From positions 1,071,293 to 1,135,292 of the forward strand of contig JALRME010000012.1 in NCBI GenBank assembly GCA_026120035.1: DNA of 64,000 nucleotides, given 5' to 3'. The position numbers and the translations under genes were made by a program. The notes under the pieces are model-generated. The model saw only the letters and a program-made list of their open reading frames with translations. It was not told the DNA's origin and did no database searches. Position 1 is the first letter of the stretch; each line of letters begins with the position of its first letter. Below, in pieces: positions 1 through 11,195 of the stretch. This DNA is from Coleophoma eucalyptorum. Lineage: Eukaryota; Ascomycota; Leotiomycetes; Helotiales; Dermateaceae.

Positions 1-128
1 TGAGATGTTTATAAGAAATTTATATCCCTTGCTTGAAACAAGCTAGCATTATATGAAGCCGACAAGGCGGATTTACAATTAAAAATATATATGCCGAGTC
101 AAGAACAGAGAAAAGAAACTACACATAC

Positions 129-587
129 TATTGCAATATGCTCCGGTGGTCGAATCCGTAAGACATGTTCGGTTCTGATAAGCCCAGAGTCTATCTCCCC
201 CGTACTAGATTGAATCAACAAAGAAATCCAACAGAGTCCAAAGCATGTTGAACTTACTAGAGCTGGAATTCCATCCCATGGGTCAGGGTCGGCCGCACAT
301 GCAGTGGCAACAGCGGAATGGTACGAGGCTAAAGACTGAGAGCAGGTTGTCGAACAGAAGGAGTCTTGGGCAGTAGAGTCACCGAAAGGCCCAGCATAGT
401 CAGTATTAGGATAAAACTGAAAACTGGATTCGCAATCAATAGTGGCATTTAAGGCAGTTGAGCAAGCTGTCGATATAGTATTATCGGTGCTTGTTGCGTT
501 AAACAAGTTAATCTGCGCAGCTACTTGTGAAGCAGCATTGATTGCAACCGCAAGCCGTAGCAACCGTGGGGCCTGAAAAGACAGCAT
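129..587 (-). CDS. LysM-domain secreted protein, N-terminal part (continues past window start)
   Basis: Exon 1 runs 587 to 258: a start Met, a hydrophobic signal peptide of about 24 residues ending near AAQ, then a Cys-rich, Ser/Thr-rich region with the spacing seen ahead of the LysM repeats in fungal LysM effectors. A GT-AG intron (257-205) leads to exon 2 (204-129), which encodes a stretch starting Tyr-Gly-Gly-Asp and ending Thr-Gly-Ala-Tyr-Cys-Asn, a typical pre-LysM Cys motif. The next donor is at 128; the following exon is not resolved in the last 100 bases before the edge, where the most obvious acceptor leads quickly to a stop, so the LysM repeats themselves are not visible. LysM effectors bind chitin outside the cell. 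The divergent neighbour is a chitin-binding GH18 chitinase, a common fungal pairing. The family call is inference from the N-terminal signature. Confidence 0.6.
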
Positions 588-1949
588 GATTCTGTTAAAT
601 GAATGTGGTATTGTGAGAATTATCTTGCCAAAAGAATGACTGTAGTTAAAAGACTGACAGAAAGAGTGACTGCTGGGAAATGGTGAGAGCGGACACGGCC
701 ACGACAGCTACTCCAACATACGATGGGGATCATGATGCTAAGTATTATTTCCCAGGGCGACTCAAGTGCACTACTACCTACTATGAAATTGGCAGCTATT
801 AGAAGAATGGAAGGAAGGTAGAGTATTCCCGCAAATGCAGGCGAGGAATAAGACTGCCTGACCTATTTCCGCCTACCTATATTGACCCTTGTCATCTCAT
901 ACGTGGGGCTTAAATAATTAACGTTACTTTGCAGCATCCGAATTAGTTGATTAACACTGTATGAAGGTGGTTCTAGGAGGGTTCGCGCGGACGATCTCCA
1001 AAAGCCATTGCCACGACATGGGGGGGGGGGGAAAGTCAGCCAGGGCATCCGAGTGATCGGCTCATTGGATCGATGCAACACACGTGCTATGGTAGCCAAG
1101 GGTTCTCTGCCAAAAGGCCCTGACTTACTGCCGATGCGCAGGTACAACAGCCGACTTTGGGCTGTGCCGTAGGGCTGCAGTGCCTAACCGATACACCATA
1201 ACGTACAATTTTATGGGGCGCTGTGCCCTGGGGACTTATAAGGACGCTTCTTCATTTCCTAATTAGCCTGGCTTATTCTTTATGGACCTGCCACGGTAAG
1301 GTAGCACGAGACGGCATTTGGAATCTGACAGTGGATACAAATTCCCTGGTACGCTAGGCAACATGATATCTCTTCTATTTCGTACACACTAACAATTCTC
1401 TCGAGGCTTTCTTACTGTGCCTTCGGCAGACATTGCATTTACTCAGCATGTGGGGGTCTTCATTGGGTGCTGGCCGCTCTATTAGCTGTTGCCTTATTCC
1501 TGTAGCAGGCTAGACATATACCAATGAAGGGGGGGGGGGTGAAACGAATCTAAGGTTGTACTGCCGCTAAGGTAAGAGATGTGACTGGGAATTTGACTTG
1601 TTCTCATAGCATGGGGCAGTCGCAAATTTGAAGTAAGATAACTCTATGCTTTAGTCTGTATTCGGTAGAGTTTATTTCACCGGCTGGGAGCGGGTTACTA
1701 CAAGTCTTTTGTGTATGGCGGATATACTTATATAAACCCAAGTCCTCAGATGCGGTCCATTCAGCCAAGGCAGGTGAATCCAAGGAAACATCGTCTCTCT
1801 CACATCCTCATCTTGGGTCGCGCACTTTCACTCTTTCAGTGCGAGGCTTGCCAGTCTCTTCAGTACCTTTTATTTGTCCATTTCGTAGTCCATTGTTTCT
1901 TATTTATATCTCACACACTCATTTTATTCTGAACAATTTGAAAAATAGA
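588..1949. promoter_or_regulatory. Divergent intergenic region between LysM gene and chitinase
   Basis: 1.36 kb between two head-to-head genes, so it should hold both promoters. Seen directly: a G12 run at 1020-1031, a G11 run at 1529-1539, and a TATA-like TATATAAA at 1729-1736, about 215 bp before the chitinase ATG. Open frames inside it show no recognisable protein. Confidence 0.4.
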
Positions 1950-4900
1950 ATGTGGTGGTCGCCAGCGGTCCTCGGCCTACTAACGGCCAGTTTCCTCTCT
2001 TTAGGGGCTTTCGCAGATGATACGCCTTGCGACGAGGACAACCAGTGCGCACTTGGATGTTGCTCCGTTTCGGGAAAGATTTGTGGCTATGGTCCAGATT
2101 ACTGCGCTGCTGATAAGTGTAATGCAGCGGCGAGTGAAGATGGTAGCTGTGCTCAACAGTCCGACTGTGACCCAGGAACCTGGGGGTCGACGTATTCACT
2201 TTCTGAAACATGCCCTCTCAATGTTTGTTGCAGTGCTTATGGCTTTTGTAAGTTATGAACTCTTGCCATTGACCTATTCCTATTCTAATCAAATTCAGGC
2301 GGAACAACCAGTGATTACTGTGGAGATGAAGTCTTTGCCACTGAACCTTCTGGGTCTGGCACCAGTGCGAACCAGCGAACCATTGGCTATTACGAAGGGT
2401 GGAGTCAAACCAGAAACTGCGATAGTAAGATAGCCATACTTTCTAAACCATACCAAGTCAGTATTTGCAGAACTAACCGGGACCTTTATTTTCAAACAGT
2501 CATGATGCCAGAGGATCTTCCTACAGGCGCATATACACATCTCAACTTTGCTTTTGCCTACATTGATCCGACCAGCTTTGCAGTAAGCCCCATGGATGCT
2601 GACCAGGTTCCTCTTTATAAGAGGACGACAGCGCTCAAGCAAACCAACCCCGGGATGGAGGTCTGGATTTCCATTGGAGGATGGAGCATGAATGATGCAG
2701 ACCAACCCACAGCATCTACCTTCTCTGATCTCGTCGGATCTTCAAGTGCCCAAAGTGCTTTCTTTGCTTCTCTTATATCTTTTATGGAAACATATGGCTT
2801 TGATGGTGTAGACATTGACTGGTAAGTCACCCCGAAATAGTTTAAGCATAGAATTAACCTTCTTCTTAGGGAATATCCTGGCGCAGATGATCGAAGTGGC
2901 AAAACCGCAGATATTGACAACTATGTTACCTTCCTACAAAATCTACGAGCTGCTTTTTCAGCCGCCGGTCATAATTACGGTGTAACCATTACTCTGCCAA
3001 CATCATACTGGTACATGCGTCATTTTGATATTGTCAATATCGCAAAGACCATCGATTGGTTCAATGTCATGTCCTATGATCTTCATGGAACCTGGGACTC
3101 CGCTGCTGACCACATTGGATCCATCGTTCTAGCACACACCAATCTGACTGAGATCAAGCTCGCATTGGATCTCCTGTGGAGAAACGACATTGATCCTAGT
3201 CAAGTTGTCCTTGGTCTCGGTTTCTATGGAAGAAGTTTTACCTTGGAGGATGCATCGTGCGCTGACCCCGGATGTCCATTCTCGTCAGGAGGTGATGCGG
3301 GCATCTGTACGAACAGCGTTGGGACACTATCCTTCACTGAGATTAATCGTATTATCGCAGACTCAACCTATAATGCGAAGGTCACGCTGGATAGCGAGGC
3401 AGCCGTGCAAATTGTGACTTACAGTACGGATCAATGGGTCAGTTATGACGATGCAACGACATTCGGCCTAAAGTATGAATATGCAAATAAAATTGGCTTG
3501 GGCGGTACCATGGTATGGGCTGCAAGTCTCGACGACAGCAGTGGAACTGCTGCAAAGGCGCTCTCAATTAGCACCGGTCGTGACGTCAAGGCAATGGACG
3601 AGTCTTCCCAATCGGCCGACGCAGCTAGCTCGTGTTATATCACCGAGTGTGCTACTTCAGCGACATGCGCAAGCGGTTACTCAGCAGTCCAACAAGTGTC
3701 CGGCACCAAGCAGGATGTTTCCATTGCCACAGGTTGCTCAACTGGCCAAACAAAGACTTACTGTTGCCCAACAAATGATATGCCTACTTGCAGCTGGGAA
3801 GGTACAGGTCCTATTTGTGCAGGCAGCTGCAGTTCTGGTCAAATTAATCTGGCATCCGAGACTGGCGGCTGTTTAAGCGGGCATAAAAGCTTATGTTGCA
3901 CAACAAGCTCTTCTTCCTCTGTTTCAGGATCCTGCAGTGAGTTGAAGACCAGATCTCATTTTTCTCTGCCATGAGACAAATACTAACCTTTTTCCTTGTT
4001 AGAATGGGTAGGAGACGGCCCGATTTGTGGCACAAACACTTGCAGTGGAAGCTATCCTAACCTCATTGCCCAGTCATCTACGGGTGATTCAGGAAGTCTA
4101 TGCGAAAGTGGAGCTAAAGCTCTATGCTGTACAGATCCGCCCCCTTTGACTAATTGCGCTTGGAATAACAAAGGAACCGAAGCTGCCTCACCTGCGCCCG
4201 CTGTGTGTTCCGGCAAATGTGCAAGTGGACAACAGACAGTGGCAACCTCCAAGGACAAATGTGCTTTAGGAGGAACAGCAACGCTTTGTTGTGATGGGCC
4301 ATCCGCTTATGATGAAGTACTTCTCCAGTCATCAACAGATGATCTCACTAGCTTCGCTGAGGATTCCACGTGTTTAGCCATCACAAGCACAATAACGACT
4401 CGAGGTTTATTGGAAAGTCGCGACTTTGAGACTCTTGGTGGCAACAACACCATTTCCATGCTCTATGCAAGTTTAAAAAACGATACCTACTTCAAGCAGC
4501 AATTCCTCCAGGCTTTTGATGATACCATCGGTGCTAAGCTTGGATATTACGTCGACGATTTGGTAGACTCTCTTAATGACTGGTATCCAGCTCTGAGCAA
4601 GAGGACCAGCAGTCTCCTCACGACTGGGGATCTAACAAGTTCTATCACAGACTCTCTCTGCCGCGCATCAACCACGACCTCAACCGGCACTGATCCAGCA
4701 ACCCCCAACCCACTTTGTTCCAATATACCAGAGGGTGTTAACGGCGGCGACTACAATTGTGTTGTATGTACAGACGACGAACTTGACCTCATTACGAATA
4801 CCCCGGAATCCGTATGGGACTATGCCGACGGTGATGATGCATATAGCTTCATCTCTGGATGGTACTCAATCATTAGAGATGATGGTTTCACCGCCGGTCT

Positions 4901-6565
4901 TCCGGGACTAGCAAATAACTTCCCGGCTATGGCTGCCTATTACTGGAATGTCACCGCACCGACTGCTGTCGATCAGATCGATTGTAACCTTGATAATGCA
5001 GGTAGTTGTCTCTCCGTCAAGATATGCGACGCCGCTATCCCTGCAGCAGCTCTTATCATGACTTCCTTTCATAACATCAACAAGCTTTTGCAATGGCAGT
5101 ATGATGCTCTTGGAAACGCTCGTAGCTCTCTAACTGACCAAATGGGAGATGTGAGTAATTACTTCTATAAAGGCATCAAGCAATACTTGAGTAGCTAATT
5201 AAACTATTCTTTAGTTCACTGAAAAATTTGTCAAAGTCAAGACTGCATCTGAAAGCGAAGCTTTAAAGATTTTGGTAGATGTTCTTGGTCTTGGGTTTGC
5301 CCTTGTATCTGCTGGCACATGGAATAAGGTCAGTAATATTATTCTAGTGATTTCAATTTCTTCTGTTTTCATATTACTAAAACCAAATCTATAGGTTCTA
5401 AAAGATATTCCTTTCTTCACTGCCAGTAATAGTCGCAAAAATGATCATGGATGGTTCAAAGACAGTGCCAACGCCATGGTTTCCAACGGCCTAACAATTG
5501 CTAAAGATGCCGGTATCGCAGCACAGGTTGAAATGAACGACCAAAACAAGCTCACCTCTGGAATGGGCAAGATAGTGGATCAATACCAGAGCTTTGTTGA
5601 AGATCAGATGACAAGTATTGCTACGGGCACCGAGGCCGGAGTTGATCTGTTGACTACCATGCTGCAGAATGGCGCCTTTATTGGCGGCTCTGGAATGGAC
5701 ATGTCGCTGTCAGATATGAATGATATTGTGAAGAATATCATTTTTGGCCAACTTATTCCTGAAGCTTGGGGTATGTCTTATGAAGTCACTCCGGTTATCA
5801 TCATGCAGGATCCAGCTACAGATGATAATCCTTTCAAGGGTGTTTTCAATGATGATGAAGACAATTGTCACAACACAGGGGGTGCGAACAATTGGGGTTT
5901 ATCAGATGATGATAAAGAGGCATATCGTGTTACAATTGACAACAGTAAGCTTTTATATTTGGAGTTGGCATCGATCATTCTAACATCAGAACAGAAAATT
6001 TCTGGCTCGTTTCAGTGCATCCCTACATGGACAGTGACGGACATTGCGACCACATGGGCTTGCCTCCTGGAATCGAGGAATTGTCTGAAGGCAACGATTG
6101 GGGAGGAGTCACCTGGACAAACATGGTCAATAGGTAAGTTCAGATAGGCATGAATAGTCCATGCTTGTGTCCTTCAGAGGCTGGACTTAAACAACTAACT
6201 TTGAGTTCCTCATTCTAGCTCTTACATGGGATACCAATTGAACAACAATGCCAACGGATATGTAATGCCAGACGACTCCAAGATCATCGACGGATCTGGA
6301 AATGAAGGTGATTTCCTCTTTCAAAAGTAAGTTGATATGCCCTCTTATAATATCTTATTGTTGCTGTAGAGAGGAAACTAACTGAATTAACAGTGGTGTC
6401 GAAACTCCTGGCTTCTTTAACTTCCCAATCTGCGATGCTGCCACTGTTGTTTGGAATGCATGGGTTATGACAAAAAAGAAGAAGGGTTGTACCACTTGGC
6501 CATGTTGTGCCGTGTCTGCTGCAGATATTGCATCTATCACAAATGATAATTACAATGTACATTAG
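1950..6565 (+). CDS. GH18 chitinase with chitin-binding domains (killer-toxin alpha-subunit-like, subgroup C)
   Basis: Ten exons: 1950-2247, 2299-2424, 2500-2821, 2870-3936, 4003-5150, 5215-5328, 5395-5944, 6016-6133, 6219-6326, 6394-6565. Together they are 4023 nt, giving 1340 residues with no frame break. A signal peptide ends near AFA-DD. Two Cys-rich chitin-binding type-1-like segments follow (residues about 25-110, with motif CCSAYGFCG). The GH18 barrel carries the catalytic motif DGVDIDWE at residues 243-250 (Glu250 is the acid), with the SIGGW strand upstream. After the barrel come repeated Cys-rich modules (about 420-560) and a long C-terminal region without a clear domain. Size and order match the subgroup C chitinases that resemble yeast killer-toxin alpha/beta subunits. 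Expected role: secreted hydrolysis of chitin, in fungal-fungal interaction or wall remodelling. Divergent from a LysM-type gene. All catalytic residues look intact. Confidence 0.9.
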
Positions 6566-7486
6566 TAGTTGATATCATCTTATACTACAAAAGCGCATGA
6601 ATGCATATATTTGAAGTAGAGAGAATCGGAAAACTAGTGAAAGCGGTCATGACTATAGGAGTGGAGGTAGGAAGCGGCTGCAGCGACGAGGCAGGTTAGC
6701 CATCAAGCAGTCTAAGGGCCATATGTCAAGGCAATACAGAAAACAAAAGATAGAAGATACAGCTCAATAACCAGCATGAAATGTGTTGACCTCACCTTAC
6801 ATGCTCTACTTTGTAAACAATATTCAATTAACAATCAATCATATCTATATTTGTATATATGACGTGGCAGTGACTACATACTAAATATAGTCACAAAAAT
6901 TGCCAATAGGTGAAATAAGCAGGGATTCCACACTTTATTCAGCTAAGCCATTCCTTCAAAATTCTCCGTCGCTGAAATAACTTGGAGCCAATTACTATTG
7001 GAATGTTATTCATAGGTCAATCACGAGACCTAGTCACATATATACAGTATCATTAGCGAGGGAGGTACTTATACCTCCCTACCTCACACTCTCTTCAATC
7101 ATTATCGATTACACACCTTATGAACACTACCTGAACCTGATTTGACTTGAGAGTCACTCACTACGTTACCTAACGTAAACCAACAATTACTCTTTCGTTT
7201 ACAAAAAAATTCTTGTTGTAGCTCGAAAGCAATCCGCTTGCCTTGCGCCGAACCATCCTTGCTCTCATCAAGACAGCCCGCCATCAGCATGACACAGCCT
7301 CTCACCATGTCGCTAGTCTCATTTGTGGTGATAAAATTCGAGCCACATATGCTACAAAACATACGCGTTGGCGGTCCCCCAGAATCAGTTCCCCGATCGA
7401 CATAGCGCGTCAGCTTGTCTTCGCCTGACAGGAATTTAAGTTGCTAGAATTCTTTTAGCTAGTTAAGCTAAGTTTTAGAGGGGATT
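6566..7486. other. Intergenic, AT-rich, with a solo-LTR-like segment
   Basis: No supported gene. A segment at about 6998-7110 (ATTGGAATGTTATTCATAGG, then a short palindromic GGGAGGTA...TACCTCCC) resembles segments near 34557 and 40677: all have a TTGGAATG-like or related start, AGGTCAATC/AGGTCATC and a CTTAGCAA/CATTAGCGAG block. I read these as degenerate copies of one LTR-like repeat. Confidence 0.35.
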
Positions 7487-7747
7487 GATGGCGCAATGGC
7501 CGGAAAATTCTCAGGCCTCAGTGAGAAAGAATCCATCAGGCTAGTGTCAACGAATATTGAGAAGATTCTCGGGCTTGAGAAGCAACTCAGAGGTGGATCT
7601 GAGCAAAGATCGGGGCAAATATACAACGGTGATTTTGTTGTGTGGAGTGGAAATCCCCTCAAAGGCGAGGTTAGTGTAGTTGTGACTGTACAAGATAATG
7701 GCAAAGTGGGAGACTGCTGGCCATATAGTGAAGGTGCTGTACTATAA
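7487..7747 (+). pseudogene. Amidohydrolase C-terminal relic
   Basis: The frame encodes about 85 residues that look like the end of an amidohydrolase-family metalloenzyme. It has a Ser-Thr-Asn-Ile-Glu-Lys-Ile-Leu-Gly-Leu-Glu helix, a short insert, GDFVVW-GNPL, and a final strand with VVVTVQDNGKV. This is the usual last section (the composite beta-sandwich return) of imidazolonepropionase/dihydroorotase-like enzymes. The metal-binding TIM barrel is absent upstream, so this is a fragment of an old gene. It is followed by another enzyme relic. Family assignment is inference. Confidence 0.45.
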
Positions 7748-8211
7748 GATATAGAACTCGTGTCATAATACGGTTTTACAAGTAGGAAGGTAAATCATGG
7801 CGATAACAGTCCATTACCTGGAGCTAGAGCCTACCCTTTTTCATGAAACGAAAGCAAAGCGGGCCTAGAATATAAATTTTAACCACACCTCAAAATTCAA
7901 AGTTGGAATACTCGGGAAAAATGAACTACGGAAAAAGATATGTTAGCTCATGCGTCGAGATTCTTAGAGAGAACCAGAAGTTTAAGAGAAGAGAGTGCAC
8001 TATTAGACGATTGGGATAGGTTTCAAGAAACCTGTGACGCTAAGAGGAAGCCAGGATCAGATGTTGCACCAAGGTTTACTAAGATAGGTCTCTTTTATTC
8101 CGCTTGTGAATACAGGAAAATTTGTACCCTCGGGAAATCCCGTTCAAGATTGCTGACATTTATTGACCGTAATTTTTCTCCTGGGCTTGTGTATCTGGCT
8201 CATGTTGTGAC

Positions 8212-8836
8212 AAGCTTGGTTCGACATCCTTGGCTCCCACGTCCGACATCGACATTGAGAACTTCGATAATACCATCGCTGTGAATATCAAAGGGACTAT
8301 GCTCTGCGTCCGAGCCGTGACAAAAGCCATGAGTTCTCAAGAGCCTAAGAAGTACAGCGGCCGCCATGGCACTGAGCGTAGTCTCGGGAGAGGTTGCATC
8401 GTCAACTTAGGCTCCGCACTCTCATACGCAGCTGGGCCTGGTATGATGGCTTATGTGAGTTCTAAGCATGCAGTTATAGGCATAACCAAAGTAGCAGGTA
8501 GGTGCGCTCTGTTCTCTTCCCCGTTATGCTCCTTGCCTCGCAATCTCAACTAGATATTAACAATTTTCTTTCTCAAAAGCATTGGACAACAAAAAGCACC
8601 AAATTCGGGTCAACGCTCTGTGTCCCTCCTGGGTAGCCACGCCAATGCTAGAACGTAGCCTGAAGCGCTGGCCAGGTTTGCAGAAACTGATCGAGTCTGC
8701 GTCTCCAGCTGGACGTCCGGCAACTCCGGAAGAGGTGGCAAATGTGGCAGTCTTTTTGTGCAGCCCATCAGCGAGTTATATCAATGGGACGGGTCTCTTG
8801 ATAGATGCTGGGATGTTGGTTACGGCGCAGGGTTAA
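8212..8836 (+). pseudogene. Short-chain dehydrogenase/reductase, N-terminally truncated
   Basis: Two exons joined by an intron at 8496-8579 (GTAGGT...AAAAG) read through in frame. They encode the SDR core from the DN..AVN-KGT helix onward, a GCIVNLGSALS strand, the catalytic Tyr-x-x-x-Lys (YVSSK), RVNALCPSWV, a GRPATPEEVANVAVFLCS segment and the C-terminal INGTGLLIDAG. The first half, including the Gly-rich TGxxxGxG cofactor loop, is not found upstream and no ATG precedes the retained core in frame. The gene is probably dead, although the retained half is well preserved, so the loss may be recent. Confidence 0.65.
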
Positions 8837-10586
8837 GGATGTAATTTTCCTTCAGTTTCTGCCCGGCTGTGCCTTCTACAAACCTCACTAGTACAATCCT
8901 AACCGTGTAGGGCACGCACAAGTGGCCTCACTTTGTTTCTTTATACACATTCTCTTTGCAATATCTGTTAATGGCTCTCGTAATCGTGTTTAGATTGGAT
9001 TTTGCGACTCTACTCTGTATATCTTACAGTTATGACGCAAGAATATCAACACTTTTATCGAATTTTCGCGTGTTGCCTTTCAACTGTCTTAATATTGCCG
9101 CTTTAACTCTATATATGCTATTGCAACATCATCCAACTTGATAGCCTCTCATATACATTAAAAGGAGCCAGTTCTATATATGAGGCTAGGTAATAGCAGC
9201 CAAGCTGTACAGTCCCAGATTTCCAAAGTCTTTAATATACCACATCAACTATTAGGACTAATATCCTCCGTGCTCCGTAAGACTAGAGGTATCAATAGTT
9301 AGTCAAAATTAGACTAATAAGAAATTATCACGTCTTGAAATAGGAACTACTCATAAATGACATTCTTAGTGTCTGATTGGCAAAGGTAGGAGCCTGGAAA
9401 CTCTTCAGCTCAACATGAGTAAGAAGTCTTACATAGTCTAGGTAACTAATAGTGATCAAGTAACTAAGGCGATTATAGAAGCATATGACTATTTCATACC
9501 AAACTTAAATAAGAAATATATCCTAAAGTCAAGAACGAAAGCTTTCATCTACTTATGAGCTTCGTGCTCCTGTATACTAAATAAGTCTTAGGAATCTGCA
9601 GCAACATGTAAATATATGCTACAAGTGGTCGTTTTGGGACTATATATAGCTTATGCCATGACAAGCCCAGTGATACGTTGCAATAGCCTTTTGCGAGTGA
9701 TATGGCTGTGTCTTTCTAAAGCTATATTATTGTATTTATAGGGTTTATAGGCTTGTAAATAACAAGGTTACACAAGTTCCTCACGTGTGCCTTCATCATG
9801 TGATCACATAGAGTGGGATCAGGCTATACGCTTCCTCTCTTTACAATGCAGGCTTATAATACTTGATGCTCTATTCTATCCTCTAGAGTGTATAGAGTAC
9901 GCTCTCACAGGGAGCCATATATTTTTGAAGCTATGTTCTGCTGTCAATAGGAAACAATCTACACGCATGAATCAGACATCGGAATATGGTAGAGGTATAA
10001 TTAAGGTCTGTCTGCAAAGATTACTCATCCTAACCGGCCATCTTACTTTATACTTCTTCAATATAATATCAGTAGTAGTAGTTATAGTAGTAGTAAAAAG
10101 CCAATTAAACCTGCTCGAACTAGCAAATCCATAATGGTAATCTCACCCCCACCTTCAAGCCCAAACCGATGACCATCTTATCGCCTCGAAACTCGGCTGA
10201 GGCAGTAAATCGGTGCGCAAGTTGCACCGTTTCACACCCCCATTCTATTAACAGCAATGTTAGCAACTTTGTCGCATTTTTCCCAGTTCCTGCTTGCCTA
10301 GAAAGTAAGGCACCAGATCCATTGGGGAATATGGGGACAGATCTGTGCACGAGAGTTTAATATAATCATTTGCAGAAGGCAATATTTTATGGGTTTATTC
10401 ACCCCACCTATCTCTCCATTTTTTTTCTTGAAGTCTAATGCGAAAGTAATCATTTGAACAGCCGTATTCACCACCAATTTGAAGCATTCAATACTCCTTT
10501 GAGCCCATAAGGGAAGCCTAATCCGCCACCCTTCGTTGATTCTTTACGATTCAAGCTAGTGATCAAAACTCGATTTCCAAACCCAG
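8837..10586. other. Gene-free AT-rich region
   Basis: About 1.75 kb without a protein I can support. Numerous short TATA/TAGT runs and low-complexity stretches (for example TAGTAGTAGTTATAGTAGTAG near 10074-10096). The largest open frame (9787-10134) has no domain-like composition. Confidence 0.4.
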
Positions 10587-11195
10587 ATGCCGAGCTTCAT
10601 TACATTGGGTGGAGGAAACCCGGACTTTGGTACGAACCATGCGCTAGCTCTCCAGAGATACCTAGACTTTCACGGCGTCTCAGATGCAGAGCTGGTCAGC
10701 TCGAAATCATTTCATGGTGCGCTTGAGCAAGTCCGAAGTGGAGAGGTTGACTACCTGATGGTAAACGCAGTCCACCCAGAAGCCAGCTCTATTATTGGAA
10801 AATACTTCAGAGAGGTCTTCGTCATTGATTCATTCATCATGCCTAGCCATCCGCTTTGTATTGCCACTCGTAAAGATCGCCAACCACCGAACAGTATTGC
10901 TGTTCTCCACCCAGCCACCACCACTTATACAGATCTAAGTCGCTGGGAGAAGCACATACTGTGTTCGACAGGCAGCTTGCTCTCCGTCTGCGATGGTCTT
11001 CTTAAAGGAGAATACGACTCAGGGTTGATTTACAAAGAAGCAGCGGAGCGCTATGCTGAGATCCTAGATGTGGATGAAGATCTTGGCTCTCCAGATGATT
11101 GTTGGATTATCATGGGTCGCGAAAGGGCATTTACGGGAACAGTTCTTGCATGGAAAGACGCTCCTGGTGCTAGGGCATTCACCAAGAAGGATTAG
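10587..11195 (+). CDS. Prephenate dehydratase-like (PDT-fold) small protein
   Basis: A single-exon frame of 202 residues with ATG, stop and good coding character. It opens ITLGGGNPDFGTNHA, like the GPxGTxS-A start of prephenate dehydratase domains. It continues with a helix and FHGALEQVRSGEVDYLMVNAVHP, matching the phase where dehydratases have F-A-V--G-AD--V-PIEN. A strand FIMPSHPLCIATRKD and a second half with a SLLSVCDGLLKGEYDSGLIYKEAAERY segment follow, like the second lobe. There is no ACT regulatory domain. Length and layout fit the stand-alone PDT-fold proteins that include prephenate decarboxylases of the BacA type. The substrate is unknown, and the canonical Thr of the TRF motif is not visible. 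Function is inference; a periplasmic-binding-like two-lobe protein is the alternative. Confidence 0.45.
   Translation: MPSFITLGGGNPDFGTNHALALQRYLDFHGVSDAELVSSKSFHGALEQVRSGEVDYLMVNAVHPEASSIIGKYFREVFVIDSFIMPSHPLCIATRKDRQPPNSIAVLHPATTTYTDLSRWEKHILCSTGSLLSVCDGLLKGEYDSGLIYKEAAERYAEILDVDEDLGSPDDCWIIMGRERAFTGTVLAWKDAPGARAFTKKD

Noticed and set aside
863..1147. Minus-strand open frame of 94 codons in the divergent promoter
   Set aside because: Spans a G12 homopolymer, has no domain features and lies between two promoters.
1020..1539. Homopolymeric G runs as possible quadruplex or regulatory elements
   Set aside because: Single uninterrupted runs, also seen as C runs elsewhere in the window; more likely ordinary slippage tracts.
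9787..10134. Open frame of 115 codons
   Set aside because: Low-complexity Val/Ile-rich end derives from a GTAGTAGTA tract; no homology recognised.
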